DNA of 64,000 nucleotides. Origin: Theocolax elegans. Lineage: Eukaryota > Arthropoda > Insecta > Hymenoptera > Cerocephalidae. Location: NCBI GenBank assembly GCA_026168455.1, contig CM047427.1, positions 45,734,558 through 45,798,557 on the forward strand, written 5' to 3'. The stretch's first letter is position 1; each line of letters begins with the position of its first letter. This document shows, one piece after another, positions 1-9,635 of this stretch. A program made the position numbers and the translations under genes. The notes under the pieces were generated by a model. The model was given only the letters and a program-made list of their open reading frames with translations, ran no database searches and was not told where the DNA came from.

Positions 1-1
1 C

Positions 2-454
2 TATGTTGATGCTGATTGGGCAGGCGATAATAATGATCGAAAATCTACGACTGGATATGTTTTAAAAATGTATGGAAATGTGATCGATTGGAAATCTCGA
101 AAACAAAAATGTATAACCAAAGCCTCGACGTATGCAGAGTATGTAGCATTATCTGAGGTAGTAAGTGAGATAAAATTTATAAGAGAATTAGTAAAAATAT
201 TCGACATAAGTATAAATGAACCTATAAAAATTTATGAAGACAATTCGGGAGCAATAAACATTGCAAATAATGGTAATTTTACGAAAAATTCGAAGCATAT
301 AGAAATACATTATCATTTTGTACATGAGAGTGTAAAGGAAAAATTAATTGAAGTATGTAAAATTGATTCAAATGAAAATGTTGCGGATATTTTTACTAAA
401 GCATTATGCAAAGAAAAGTTTGAAAAATTCAGAATGAAATTGAATATAATATAG
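2..454 (+). CDS. Copia (Ty1/copia) Pol C-terminus, RNase H domain, cut by window edge
   Basis: This is the last ~150 codons of a Ty1/copia polyprotein, read in frame from base 2 without a stop until the TAG at 452-454. RNase H removes RNA from the cDNA hybrid during reverse transcription. Visible motifs are YVDADWAGD at the start, KSTTGY, the STYAEYVALSE segment, YEDNSGAI, and the C-terminal KHIEIHYHF...ADIFTKAL that closes most Copia Pol proteins. In the usual (S/T)TEAEY motif the first Glu is Tyr here, so activity is doubtful. It is followed at once by a polypurine tract and an LTR. Family assignment is firm; the rest of Pol lies outside the window. Confidence 0.9.
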   Translation, partial: YVDADWAGDNNDRKSTTGYVLKMYGNVIDWKSRKQKCITKASTYAEYVALSEVVSEIKFIRELVKIFDISINEPIKIYEDNSGAINIANNGNFTKNSKHIEIHYHFVHESVKEKLIEVCKIDSNENVADIFTKALCKEKFEKFRMKLNII

Positions 455-490
455 AGCAAATAAGTTTAAATAAATAATACAATATAAATG

Positions 491-500
491 TAAGGAGGCG
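491..500 (+). promoter_or_regulatory. polypurine tract of the Copia element
   Basis: The purine-rich TAAGGAGGCG lies between the pol stop and the first base of the 3' LTR, where plus-strand priming takes place in LTR elements. Position and composition are the only evidence. Confidence 0.6.
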
Positions 501-853
501 TGTTGAAATATAATATGTACATTTATATTGTTATATACCCAAGTTCAAGCCAAGTTCATGTTATACACCCAAGTTCGAGCCAAGTTCAATATTGTATAGT
601 GTGAAGCACGCCGAAATAAGTGAGCGTGCTAATGAGTGTGAGTGGAGACACATATGTAAGTCTCCCCTCTCCAGTATGTATGTGAGTGTGACTATAGTGC
701 GAGAGACGCCGGACAAGAAGACACTCTCTCGCTGCTACTCGAGCTCTCTGGCGTGAGCCGTTGCCAAATATACACGTAAATGTAGACTGTATAGTAGTTC
801 AAGAAATCCATATCATTGTTTAATAATGTTTATTGTATAACCACACCTCAACA
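501..853 (+). repeat. Copia 3' LTR (353 bp)
   Basis: The repeat begins TGTTGA right after the polypurine tract and ends TCAACA, a perfect 6-bp terminal inverted repeat with canonical TG...CA ends. It contains a short internal duplication (AAGTTC(A/G)AGCCAAGTTCA at ~540 and ~571). The 5' LTR is outside the window, so the boundary rests on the termini and on pol and the polypurine tract upstream. The following bases CTCAC could be one target-site copy. Confidence 0.8.
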
Positions 854-1000
854 CTCACACATATATTCACATACTCGCACACATATTCACAAAGTCACAC
901 ACATTCACACACACATATACGTATTTACGCACTCGCGCATACATACGCACACAAAAGCACTTATAAATAAATTTACCGAACGCACAAACAAGCTCATAAA
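854..1000 (+). repeat. degenerate CA-rich simple repeat
   Basis: Interrupted (CA)n / CACAxx sequence (CTCACACATAT, CGCACACATATTC, CACACACAT) directly follows the Copia LTR. The open frame here is only a by-product of low complexity. Confidence 0.75.
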
Positions 1001-1383
1001 TACCCGCATTAATGGTCACACACGCATCCACATTTGTTTTGTTCTGAATTTATTTCACTAAGCACTAGGTACATTTTACATAACAATTGAAAAGTGTGAT
1101 ATTGCGCCCCGTAAATAGGGAAAGCAAGTAGTATTTTGTGCTCAGTGTAAGAAAAAAGCTTTTAATAACAAAAACGGATTTAAAATTAACAACAATCCAA
1201 TAAAATTTAAAATTAACAACAATAGTCCAGGTACCTCGAGAATCATTAATAAATCGTATTACAACTATCAAAGGAATTTTATTCGCTTTTACGAGAAAAA
1301 ATAAAATAAATGAAATTAATGATTCGTATATGAAAAAGGAAAAAAATCATCATGATTCTTTTATTCGAAATACGTAAAATTAT
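1001..1383. other. AT-rich spacer, no gene seen
   Basis: AT-rich sequence without a credible ORF. The 17-bp segment TTAAAATTAACAACAAT occurs twice (~1181 and ~1207). The end already shows weak matches to the 41-bp repeat that follows. Confidence 0.6.
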
Positions 1384-1735
1384 AAAATCGTCGGTATTTA
1401 TGATTGTCATCAAAAAAAAAATTACAAAATCAAACGGATTTTTGACTCGTGAAAAACAAACTCATAAATTCATAAGTATTTGTGAATCTTAGAAAGAAAA
1501 ACTCCTAAAGTCACCGGTATTTGCGATTCATAAAAACTAAAAATCCAAAAATCATTAGTATTTATGATTTTCAATAAATATAATCAAAAAATCAAAAGGA
1601 GTTGTGATTGTATGTGACAGAAAATACTTAAATCACTTGGATCTTATGATTCGATAAAGTTGAGAATCATAAAATCAAGCGAGAGTAGGATTCGCAGTAA
1701 ATGAAAATCCAAAATTAAAATTGATTATGGATTTT
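1384..1735 (+). repeat. degenerate ~41-bp minisatellite, about 8-9 copies
   Basis: A recurring block of the form AAAATCA..GGTATTTATGATT starts near 1384, 1426, 1466, 1507, 1548, 1588, 1629 and 1671, with spacing of 40-42 bp. Copies differ at many positions, so the array is old. It abuts the truncated 3' end of the LINE at 1744. Confidence 0.7.
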
Positions 1736-1743
1736 TAAGGATT

Positions 1744-2830
1744 CTATTCCTCGAAATGATTCGAGTACTTACAACCCTGGTCAAGATGCGGAAAGACCAG
1801 AGCTTCAACCAGACTTTCCCTAAGACCCCGAGACAACGCCTTTTTATAGTATCGCAATGAATGCAAAACCCCATGTACTCGACTCGAGATACTTAACACC
1901 TGTTTTGACCAATCCAGAGAGGGAGAGATCATGACCCCAAGCGATTTAACTTCACATTCATAATTTAAGAGATCTGCTCCCAATCCTACCTTCGGGGCAG
2001 TGTTCAAGTCGATACGCGATAAAAAAGCCTGACTACCCAGAATCATAACCTTCGTCTTTTTTACATTTAACTTCAATCCGTTCGTGTGTGCCCATAGGGC
2101 TATCGCATTTGCATCTTGTGTGATGCGTTGTACCCCTGCTTCGAAATCTGACGGAAAAAACGAATGGTAGACCTGGGCGTCATCGGCAAACAGCATACAA
2201 TCGCTGTGTGAAAGAACTTTAGGCAAATCATTGATATAGATAGAAAAGAGTATCGGGCCAAGAACACTGCCCTGAGGCACTCCCGCTTTTATCTCGCTTG
2301 CATGCGACCTACAAGATATCTATAAAACCAACTTAATGCATTGTCCGAGCAACCAATCCCACACAGCTTTTGCATGAGTTTACAATGAGGCACAGTATCG
2401 AATGCCTTAGAGAAGTCAAACAGGATGAGAATCGTGATCTTCCTAGCATCGATGGCTCTTCTAACGTCGTCTAGGACACCCAGGAGTGCTGTCTGGGTAC
2501 TGTGCCCCCTGCGAAAGCCTGCTTGTCTGTCAACAAGAATATGATTTTTCACAAGATATTCAGACAACTGATTATGTACAAGTCTCTCCAAGATTTTCGA
2601 GAGTTCGCAAAGCTTCGCAATCGGCCTCGTATCCGAGCACGATTCTACCCTGCTTGACTTCGCCAACGGAAATAGTAATACCCTTTTCCAGCTTTCCGGA
2701 AAACAGCCGGCTGAGAGCATATTATTAAAGAGATCAACAAGGTGCAGTGTTAACTGAGGCTCTAATAATTTAATCATTTCAACGGATATGCCATCAATCC
2801 CCACTGCCCTTGAGAACGCTCCCCGAATTG
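1744..2830 (-). pseudogene. LINE reverse transcriptase, frameshifted
   Basis: Palm and fingers motifs appear in order on the minus strand: VGIDGISVEM, CFPESWK, RPIAKL, QAGFRRGHST, FDFSKAFDTV, then after a frameshift near 2290 VPQGSVLGPILFSIYINDLP and the catalytic FADDAQVY box. The reading continues through SLGVMISPSLDW and stops at an abnormal end (KYSNHFEE) where homology is lost. The FADD catalytic pair is intact, but the frameshift between motif B and the upstream motifs prevents a single product. Confidence 0.85.
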
Positions 2831-3880
2831 CACGCTGAATTTCTTTCGCGGTTACGACAGAGAAATGAAAAGAAGGAGAAGAAGGCGATGTGGGTCAAGA
2901 GTTGCATATTATGGTTGAAAATGATTGTACGGAAAGTGGTTGAATATGATTTGAAACTGAAGCATAATGACAATTTAACTGATGAGGTAAGAAAAATTTA
3001 AATGGTGATGGGTTAGTTTTAGTGCTGAGGCCCATATTTTTTAGGCATTTCCACGATTTCTTAGGGTCTTTCGTGCTACTAAGTTTCCTTGCCAAAAAGT
3101 GGAACTTACTTGTGTTGACAGTATTCGAGACCTGATTTCTAAGACCCTTATATACATTATAGTCGTCAGCAGAACCTGAAGCACGAAATCTATTGAAAGC
3201 TGCATTTCTGACTTTAATACTTTCTTTGATTTCCCGAGATATCCAGGGTTTGTGGCTTGTTTTGATGGAGCGAAAAGTTAGAGGTGCTAACTGGTCAAAA
3301 GTGGATAAAATTGATTTACTTATAAATAATAATGTGGATGAAATGGTGCTATGTACATTTTGAGATGAATGAACTTGTTGTGAATACTGACTAGGTTGAT
3401 GATTGTTCGGAGATATGTCCATGAAATCAGACTGGTCAGGCCAAGGATGAGGGATTTCGATGAGGAAGAGGAGGTTATGTATGATAAGAATGTAGTTGCG
3501 AGATTATGAAGGTTGACCCCCTCCGAATTTCGTTTACCAATTACCTTCACCTGAGACTGCTCATTTTCAACCCGAAGAGAGATACTGATGGCATCATGTC
3601 CAGCTGCGAAAGGAGCCGACGTCTTAAAGTATTCATGTTCAGGTACCGGTTCACGAATGAAGAAGAGGTCTAACCACGTATGATATGGCCCACTTGATGT
3701 CATCGCGTGATGTGTTGGCTCTGACTGGATGAGCGAAAGTCCCAGAGCCGTCAGATTTGCTCTAAACCTACTTGCCACGGTACTGGTAGAGTTCATGTCA
3801 ATGTTGAAATCCCCAGTGACCATGACATATTTGTATCGCGGTAGTATGTCTGACAAGACCTCAAAAAACTCCGTGGGATA

Positions 3881-3884
<4 letters not shown>
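2831..3884 (-). pseudogene. LINE endonuclease C-terminus and EN-RT linker
   Basis: The segment at ~3424-3884 carries APE endonuclease motifs GDFNIDM, TWLDLFF and the terminal AGHDAISISL (the (S/G)HD catalytic box). The linker (2895-3422) contains KPWISREIKES...NAAFNRFR, typical of the region between endonuclease and RT. The endonuclease lacks its first half, including the catalytic Glu region, so it cannot be functional. Confidence 0.75.

Positions 3885-3917
<33 letters not shown>
3884..3917 (+). repeat. (GA)n microsatellite
   Basis: Uninterrupted GA dinucleotides at the 5' truncation point of the LINE. A CT-rich mirror (~4500-4535) sits at the far end of the following inverted repeat. Confidence 0.9.
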
Positions 3918-3925
<8 letters not shown>

Positions 3926-4525
3926 GAACGAAGGGGAAGGACAGACAGATAGAGAGAGAACACAGGACGCAGTTCCCCAGGTCCTCGTGCAAAATTTCAA
4001 ATTGTTTATATAAGCCATAATTTTAACTTATTTAATAATCCTATAAACTAAAAGCAAGTTCGGTCCGATTTAATCGGATAAACTGAGGGATGGTTAATTT
4101 TTAAAGGTTGATAACCGCCGGTGTCTGCATAAGTACACACACACACAAATAGATTCCAGTACCTAAAAATTTTTTTCTCTATTCTGAAAAACATTTGCAA
4201 TGTGTACCCAAAATTTGGAGCATTTTAAAATTTTGATATATATATATATATGGGATATTCCACACGAAGTGGTCCGATCAAAATTTTAAAATGCTCCAAA
4301 TTTTGGGTACACATTGCAAATGTTTTTCAGAACAGAGAAAAAAAATTTTCCCTCAGTTTATCCGATTAAATCGGACCGAACTTACTTTTAGTTTATAGGA
4401 TTATTAAATAAGTTAAAATTATGGCTTATATAAACAATTTGAAATTTTGCACGAGGACCTGGGGAACTGCGTCCTTCGTTCTCTCTCTATCTGTCTATCC
4501 TTCCCCTTCGTTCTCTGTCTCTCTC
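3917..4525. repeat. two nested inverted repeats with a TA-tract centre
   Basis: The outer arms (about 3917-4092 and 4352-4525) are reverse complements for ~175 bp. Each contains the palindrome TCCGATTTAATCGGA and the AAGCCATAATTTTAACTT segment. Inside them are inner arms (4153-4238 and 4276-4351) belonging to foldback family 1, separated by a short TA tract and a terminus GGGATATTCCAC at 4251. Only the left side carries the spacer 4093-4152. The two coding-looking frames here are mirror images of the same non-coding arm. Confidence 0.85.
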
Positions 4526-4594
4526 TCTCTCCTTCGTCTCTTTTACTCACAAATCGCGTTATCGGGGTATTTGTTCCGAGGGCCGGATCACACT

Positions 4595-4734
4595 CTCGCG
4601 AGGACGAAACGAAACTGCCGGAGTATCGTGCGCACCGGTTTTCCGGCGCGCTCGCGCATGTGCCTTACGCGTCTAAGACGGTAAACTCACGCGATCGGTG
4701 CGATTTCGTCTTACGCAGACCGTTTACCGTTACA
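4595..4734 (+). repeat. 3' fragment of a Gypsy-type LTR
   Basis: The sequence ending GACCGTTTACCGTTACA is closely similar to the last ~140 bp of the solo LTR at 20744-21740 (shared: CTGCCGG.GTATCGTGC, CGCGCTCGCGCATG, GACGGTAAACTCACGCGATCGG). The rest of the LTR is missing, replaced by the inverted-repeat arm upstream. Confidence 0.75.
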
Positions 4735-5869
4735 CTACTTATATTATAATATGAGGTTCTGCTCGTGCGAAAATTAGATAATGAAGGCGTTCACGCTAGC
4801 CACTGCGCTACGCCTGTCTTGTTCGTAGTAATTATATAGTTCTTTAAACTGTAGCTTTTGTTGTATGCATAAGGGAGAAAAATTATAGGACACATACCAT
4901 TCAGAGCTCGGATTAAAGTAGATTTAGGGTTGAAGTTTGATTTTTATTAACACTATTTAAACACTTTAAATACACATATTCTAATACATAATAACATGGT
5001 TACATTATATTTGACATTATTTAATAATTCTAATAATTCAGCACTCTTGTATGCGTGTATCACCTTGTTATGTTATGTATAAACATATTCTTGTTATTTT
5101 CCGAAGCTATTAAACTTGTAAAAATTTACTGGGAATCCAAGAATGTTGACAGGATAGAACTGTAATACTCTCCTTTACTTGCTCATATATATCTATGTAG
5201 TTATCCCCTTTTATGATACCTGAAAATCAATATTCATTTACTAGTATTATTTCTTTGTAAAAAAAATTTAAGCGATCAAAAATTCATTATTCAGAAAATC
5301 GAATTAGTGCCATTAATAAATCTCCGTCGCAGATTAGCCCTGGCAGCATAAATAGAGCGACGTTAAATAACATAAAAAAAAAATTAATAAATCTCATTAG
5401 TTCTTAAACGTTTAGGTACTTTTTCTGTAAAATTTCGTAGAATAACATTAATAAATATTAAATCAACAGAAATGTACAGTATAAGTGTGATGTTATTAGT
5501 AGGACCCGTGGAATTACGTTTATTCGACGCTATAATCACAATTGTAATCTTATAATCAAAGTCCCCTTTATGTATAATTTATGTATTTAATAACTTTCAA
5601 AATAACAAATATGTAATATTTAAGAAATTGATACAACAAAATGTATTACAACATAATAACTCTTTGTAACGCCTTATAATCGTGCAGAAAAATTGCTGTT
5701 AGAATTACAGTTATACCTCATATCACGCAATGTTCTTTCAGAAATCTCTATTATAATTAAAATGTTTCCTCAAATACCGTCCGGGGTCCGGCATCCGGCG
5801 CCCGTCAATAGTAATTTATTATATATATATCTTCCTATATTATATAATTATAACAAAAAATTTGGAACT
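4735..5869. other. AT-rich region without recognisable genes
   Basis: No ORF with protein-like composition and no clear repeat was seen. Several AATAAA-like and TA-rich stretches occur. Confidence 0.6.
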
Positions 5870-5874
5870 CAGAC

Positions 5875-5947
5875 CTTCCACCTCCCTCCACCTCCCTCCA
5901 CTCCCCTCCACTAACCCTCCACTATACCCTCCACTTGACCCACCACC
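5875..5947 (+). repeat. C-rich (CCTCCA)n minisatellite
   Basis: Repeated CCTCCA(C) units on the plus strand with strong C/G strand asymmetry. The copies drift (CCCTCCACTA) toward the right end. Confidence 0.85.
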
Positions 5948-6099
5948 GTGATTATGCGCCGTATTACGAAAATTGCGTTATTACTCCAGCTAAGGTTTAA
6001 TTGTATATTGTCAGATACACGAAATTGTGCAGAAATACATGGAAATGTATGAAAGAGTACGAAAATTTAAAAATAAAATCTTTTTACTGCACCCTCCAC

Positions 6100-6137
6100 C
6101 CTACATATATTACATATACATGTGTGTGTGCATATAT

Positions 6138-6183
<46 letters not shown>

Positions 6184-6252
6184 ATAATATATAAATATTT
6201 CGCCGCCGCCGCCGCCGCCGCCGTGTCAAAGAATTCAGGATTCAATATATAT
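6100..6252 (+). repeat. composite microsatellite: (CA)n, (TA)n, (CCG)n
   Basis: TGTGTG/CACACA, then a TA tract at ~6147-6179, then GCCGCC repeats at 6201-6224, then a short TA run into which foldback family 1 is inserted. The Ala-rich open frame across it is a repeat artefact. Confidence 0.85.
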
Positions 6253-7245
6253 GGGGTATTCCACGTGAAGTGGTCCGATCAAAATTTTAAAATGCACCAA
6301 ATTTTGGGTACACTTTGCAAATGTTTTCAAAATACAGAAAAAAATTTTTAGGTACTGGAATTTATTAGTTCAAAAGTTATTCTAACCTCAAAAAGTGAAC
6401 TTTTTCCAGTTTTTTTCAACACCAGCTGGGTTCATCGCTATTTAACTCAAAATCTATCAACTTTTACTATAGAACATTATATGTAACATTCGTTGCTAAT
6501 TATGTCTAGAATTTATCCTTCTGGGTTAGAATTTCCAATCTCAAGGTTAATGACAAATAAACTACATGTCAACATTCAACTTAAAAAAAAACTAACTTCG
6601 CCACAATTGATTTTTTTATCCAAAAGTCTAAAAGAAAGCTTGGAGCAATACCTTTCAAATGATCTGTAGCATTTTTATGGCCTTCAATTCTGTAAAAAGT
6701 TATGATAATTTAAAGAAACACGAAATTTTTTTAAAAATTTAAATGGGAAATACCATGTTAATTTTTGTGAATTTTTTGTCTTTCTTTAAATTATCATAAC
6801 TTTTTGCAGAATTGAAGGCCATAAAAATGCTACAGATCATTTGAAAGGTATTGCTCCAAGCTTTCTTTTGGATTTTTGGATAAAAAAATCAATTGTGGCG
6901 AAGTTAGTTTTTTTTTAAGTTGAATGTTGACATGTAGTTTATTTGTCATTAACCTTGAGATTGAAAATTCTAACCCAGAAGGATAAATTCTAGACATAAT
7001 TAGCAACGAATGTTACATATAATGTTCTATAGTAAAAGTTGATAGATTTTGAGTTAAATAGCGATGAACCCAGCTGGTGTTGAAAAAAACTGGAAAAAGT
7101 TCACTTTTTGAGGTTAGAATAACTTTTGAACTAATAAATTCCAGTACCTAAAAATTTTTTTCTGTATTCTGAAAAACATTTGCAATGTGTACCCAAAATT
7201 TGGGGCATTTTAAAATTTTGATCGGACCACTTCACGTGGAATACC

Positions 7246-7247
<2 letters not shown>
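6253..7247. mobile_element. foldback element, family 1, complete (995 bp)
   Basis: Near-perfect palindrome. The left end GGGGTATTCCACGTGAAG at 6253 is mirrored by CTTCACGTGGAATACCCC ending at 7247, and complementarity continues for ~460 bp per arm to a short AT-rich loop around 6717-6788. Both ends lie directly in TA repeats, consistent with a TA target. No transposase ORF is present, so it is non-autonomous. GGG termini with a TA/TWA target would fit PIF/Harbinger- or ISL2EU-type elements, but I cannot assign a superfamily. Confidence 0.85.
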
Positions 7248-7275
<28 letters not shown>

Positions 7276-7279
<4 letters not shown>

Positions 7280-8473
7280 GGGGGCCTCGCCCCCTGCGCG
7301 CTTCGCGCGCCAGCCCCCTATTTTTAATTTCGAAAAAGGTTTTTCGTAATTAATTCATTTAACATAATGTTTTAAATTGTATTATTTTTTCACTACCATG
7401 GACACCTTAAAAATTAAACAGATTCACACAACACCTTGGAGGTATTGCTATAATTATTATAATTTATAAATAAAAGTTTACCAAAATTTAGTGTAATGAA
7501 ACCAGAATAAAAATAATAAAAAAAAAGAGACATATTAAATGTTAACTATAAATTTCAAACTATATGAATTCTTATAAAGCTTAATTTTATATTTTAATAA
7601 TTATAAATGTTAATGAAAAATTAACTTACCAAAAATAGCAAAGTACATATATTTACTAAATTGTAATATTTTAGTTAACAACTTATTAAAATTTTGGATT
7701 ATTTTAAACGGATCTAAATAGAACTTTACCTCCTAAAATTAATTTATTTAATGACGAAGGGTCATCGCCAATATGTCATTAATAATTTGTACTTTTAGAG
7801 TAATAAAACTTTTAAAAACTAAAAATTTTAAAGAACTATTTATAACATTTTAGCGGCATATAAATAAAAACCTGTTTCTTCCATTTCTCCCTTAATTTGT
7901 AATTTGCAGCTTCTTTCAAAATTAGCGTTTTAATCCATAATTATATCCAATTTATTTTTCCTATGTAGAGCCCAAATATTTATTTTGATTATTATAAACA
8001 AATTGATTTCTTAAATATCCTTCTGTTTCTAATAAATACATACCTGTTTATTTAAAATATAGTGTTGTATAAATATACATTATCTACACACTTGTATATA
8101 CATTCAATTTTGATACATTAATTTAAAAAATTATTAAATTAAATGCTCCTAGATTAATAATTTTTGAAAATCTTTTTAAATGTAATTCGTATTTTATATT
8201 ACCACTGTTAAAATTTGAATTTTCTTTTGCCGTTACTGTTTATAATAGAATTATCTTAAAAATACAATAATTAATGTATTTAATTTTTAACCCATTATAT
8301 ATATATCATATGGACATTTGGAAAAATGTATGGTATACTTGATTAATATTTATTTAGTCTTCAAACAATTTTGCACTATCCCTAACTTATGCCTCATAAT
8401 CCTCATAAAATCACTTATTTTCACGTATTACAATTTTCACGTAGTTTAGGACATAACTTACACCAGCGGTGTA

Positions 8474-8474
<1 letters not shown>
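7276..8474. mobile_element. AT-rich Helitron/Helentron-like unit, copy 1
   Basis: One end carries two GC-rich hairpins (GGGGGCCTCGCCCCC and GCGCGCTTCGCGCGC, 7280-7310). Read on the minus strand, this end resembles a Helitron 3' terminus (GC hairpins, then CTA next to a TA tract; other copies end exactly CTAG-T). The other end is TTACACCAGCGGTGTAA (8458-8474), again next to a TA tract. The interior is AT-rich and non-coding, with conserved blocks such as AAACGGATCTAAATAG and GACGAAGGGTCATCGCC. No Rep/helicase is encoded. The Helitron assignment is an inference from the termini. Confidence 0.5.

Positions 8475-8528
<54 letters not shown>
8475..8528 (+). repeat. (TA)n(GT)n microsatellite
   Basis: TA dinucleotides pass into GT dinucleotides. 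The reverse-complement counterpart lies at ~17703-17775. Confidence 0.9.
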
Positions 8529-8531
<3 letters not shown>

Positions 8532-8624
8532 ATGAACAATTAACTTACCAAAAATAGTAAAGTGCATAATTGTAGTATTTAGTAAAAAGTTATTAAAATT
8601 TTAGATTACTTTAAACGGATCTAA
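8529..8624 (+). repeat. truncated copy of the macrosatellite/unit start
   Basis: Begins GTTAATGAACAATTAAC and runs through AAATAGTAAAGTGCAT to AAACGGATCTAA, then stops abruptly at an (AC)n tract. The reverse-complement copy is at ~17608-17703. Confidence 0.8.
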
Positions 8625-8733
8625 CGCACACACACATACACGCACGCACGCACGCACACACACACATACGCACGCATGCACGCACCTACACACAAACACC
8701 CACATACATACATACATATATATACATATATAT
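8625..8733 (+). repeat. (CA)n / (CGCA)n microsatellite
   Basis: CACACA, GCACGCAC and CATACATA variants ending in TATATA. Mirrored by TATGTATG...GTGCGTGC at 17505-17607. Confidence 0.9.
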
Positions 8734-9511
8734 GGGCTATTTCACGTCAAGTGGTACGATGAAAATTTTAAATCGCTCCAAAATTTGAGAACAGGCTGGA
8801 AATATCTTCCAGAAAATAGAAAAAAAATTTTAGGTGTTAAAAATAATTTACCTAAGAGTTATTCCACCATGAAAAATAGAAATTTTTCAATTTTTTATAA
8901 AAATTTCTATTTTCAAAGCCATTTATCTCAAAATCTATTAATTTTTTTGAGATAGAACGACCGTAAATATTGAATATCAAAAAAAGGCGACCACGCCAAG
9001 ATCGATTTTGATCTAACACCGCTCAAAAGATCACATTTTTTGAGAGCTTTCGAATGGCGGCGGTTAGATTATTGACCAAGACCGCTGGTGTAGGTTATGC
9101 CCTAAAATACATGAAAATTAGTAATTTTATGAGGTTTATGAGGCATAACTTACACCAGCGGTCTTGGTCAATAATCTAACCGCCGCCATTCGAAAGCTCT
9201 CGAAAAATGTGATCTTTTGAGCGGTGTTAGATCAAAATCGATCGTGGCGTGGTCGCTTTTTTTGATATTCAATATTTACGGTCGTTCTATCTCTTCGAGA
9301 TTTTAAAATTAACAATTGTAACCCAGGTAGATAAGTTCTAAAGATTATTTTGAGCAAAAGTTGTTTGTAATGTTATTTCAAAAAAATTAATAGATTTTGA
9401 GATTAATGGCTTTGAAAATAGAAAATTTTCTAAAAAATTGAAAAATTTTCATTTTTCATAGTGGAATAACTCTTAGGCAAATTATTTTTAACACCTAAAA
9501 TTTTTTTTTAT
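8734..9511. mobile_element. foldback element, family 2, right tip lost
   Basis: Starts GGGCTATTTCACGTCAAG in a TA tract. The left arm (8734-~9107) pairs with the right arm (~9141-9511) around the loop sequence ATACATGAAAATTAGTAATT. The right arm breaks off at ~9511, so the last ~80 bp of the right terminus are missing. The terminus is similar to family 1 at about 23 of 28 positions. The arms contain ACCGCTGGTGTA / TACACCAGCGGT, shared with the tails of the AT-rich units. No ORF. Confidence 0.8.
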
Positions 9512-9515
9512 CTGC

Positions 9516-9611
9516 AAACAATTTTGCACTATCACTAACTTATGCCTCATAAACCTCATAAAATCACTAATTTTCACGTAGTTTAGGACATAACTTACAC
9601 CAGCGGTGTAA
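9516..9611 (+). repeat. detached tail of the AT-rich unit
   Basis: CAAACAATTTTGCACTATCAC through TTACACCAGCGGTGTAA. It matches the last ~95 bp of the units ending at 8474 and 10739 and is joined directly to the broken family-2 arm. Confidence 0.8.
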
Positions 9612-9635
9612 TATATATATATATATATATATATA

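Larger units (their letters stand above)
1744..3884 (-). mobile_element. EN-RT non-LTR retrotransposon (Jockey/CR1-like), truncated at both ends
   Basis: Reading leftward from ~3884, the element gives the C-terminal part of an APE-type endonuclease, a linker and a reverse transcriptase. It lacks ORF1 and the N-terminal endonuclease: homology stops at a GA microsatellite. It also lacks the end of the C-terminal domain, which stops at the 41-bp minisatellite. At least three frame breaks (near 2290, ~2890 and ~3422) make it a dead copy. The motif set points to the Jockey/CR1/L2 side of the LINE tree; the clade is not resolved by eye. Confidence 0.85.

Noticed and set aside
6253..7247. Polinton/Maverick or mariner ends for the foldback elements
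   Set aside because: No transposase or other Polinton gene is present, and GGG termini do not fit the usual mariner CAG start; superfamily left open.
7280..7310. GC-rich hairpins that look like bacterial intrinsic terminators
   Set aside because: They are at the end of a dispersed AT-rich eukaryotic repeat with no adjacent gene, and they recur at 9639 and 22672.
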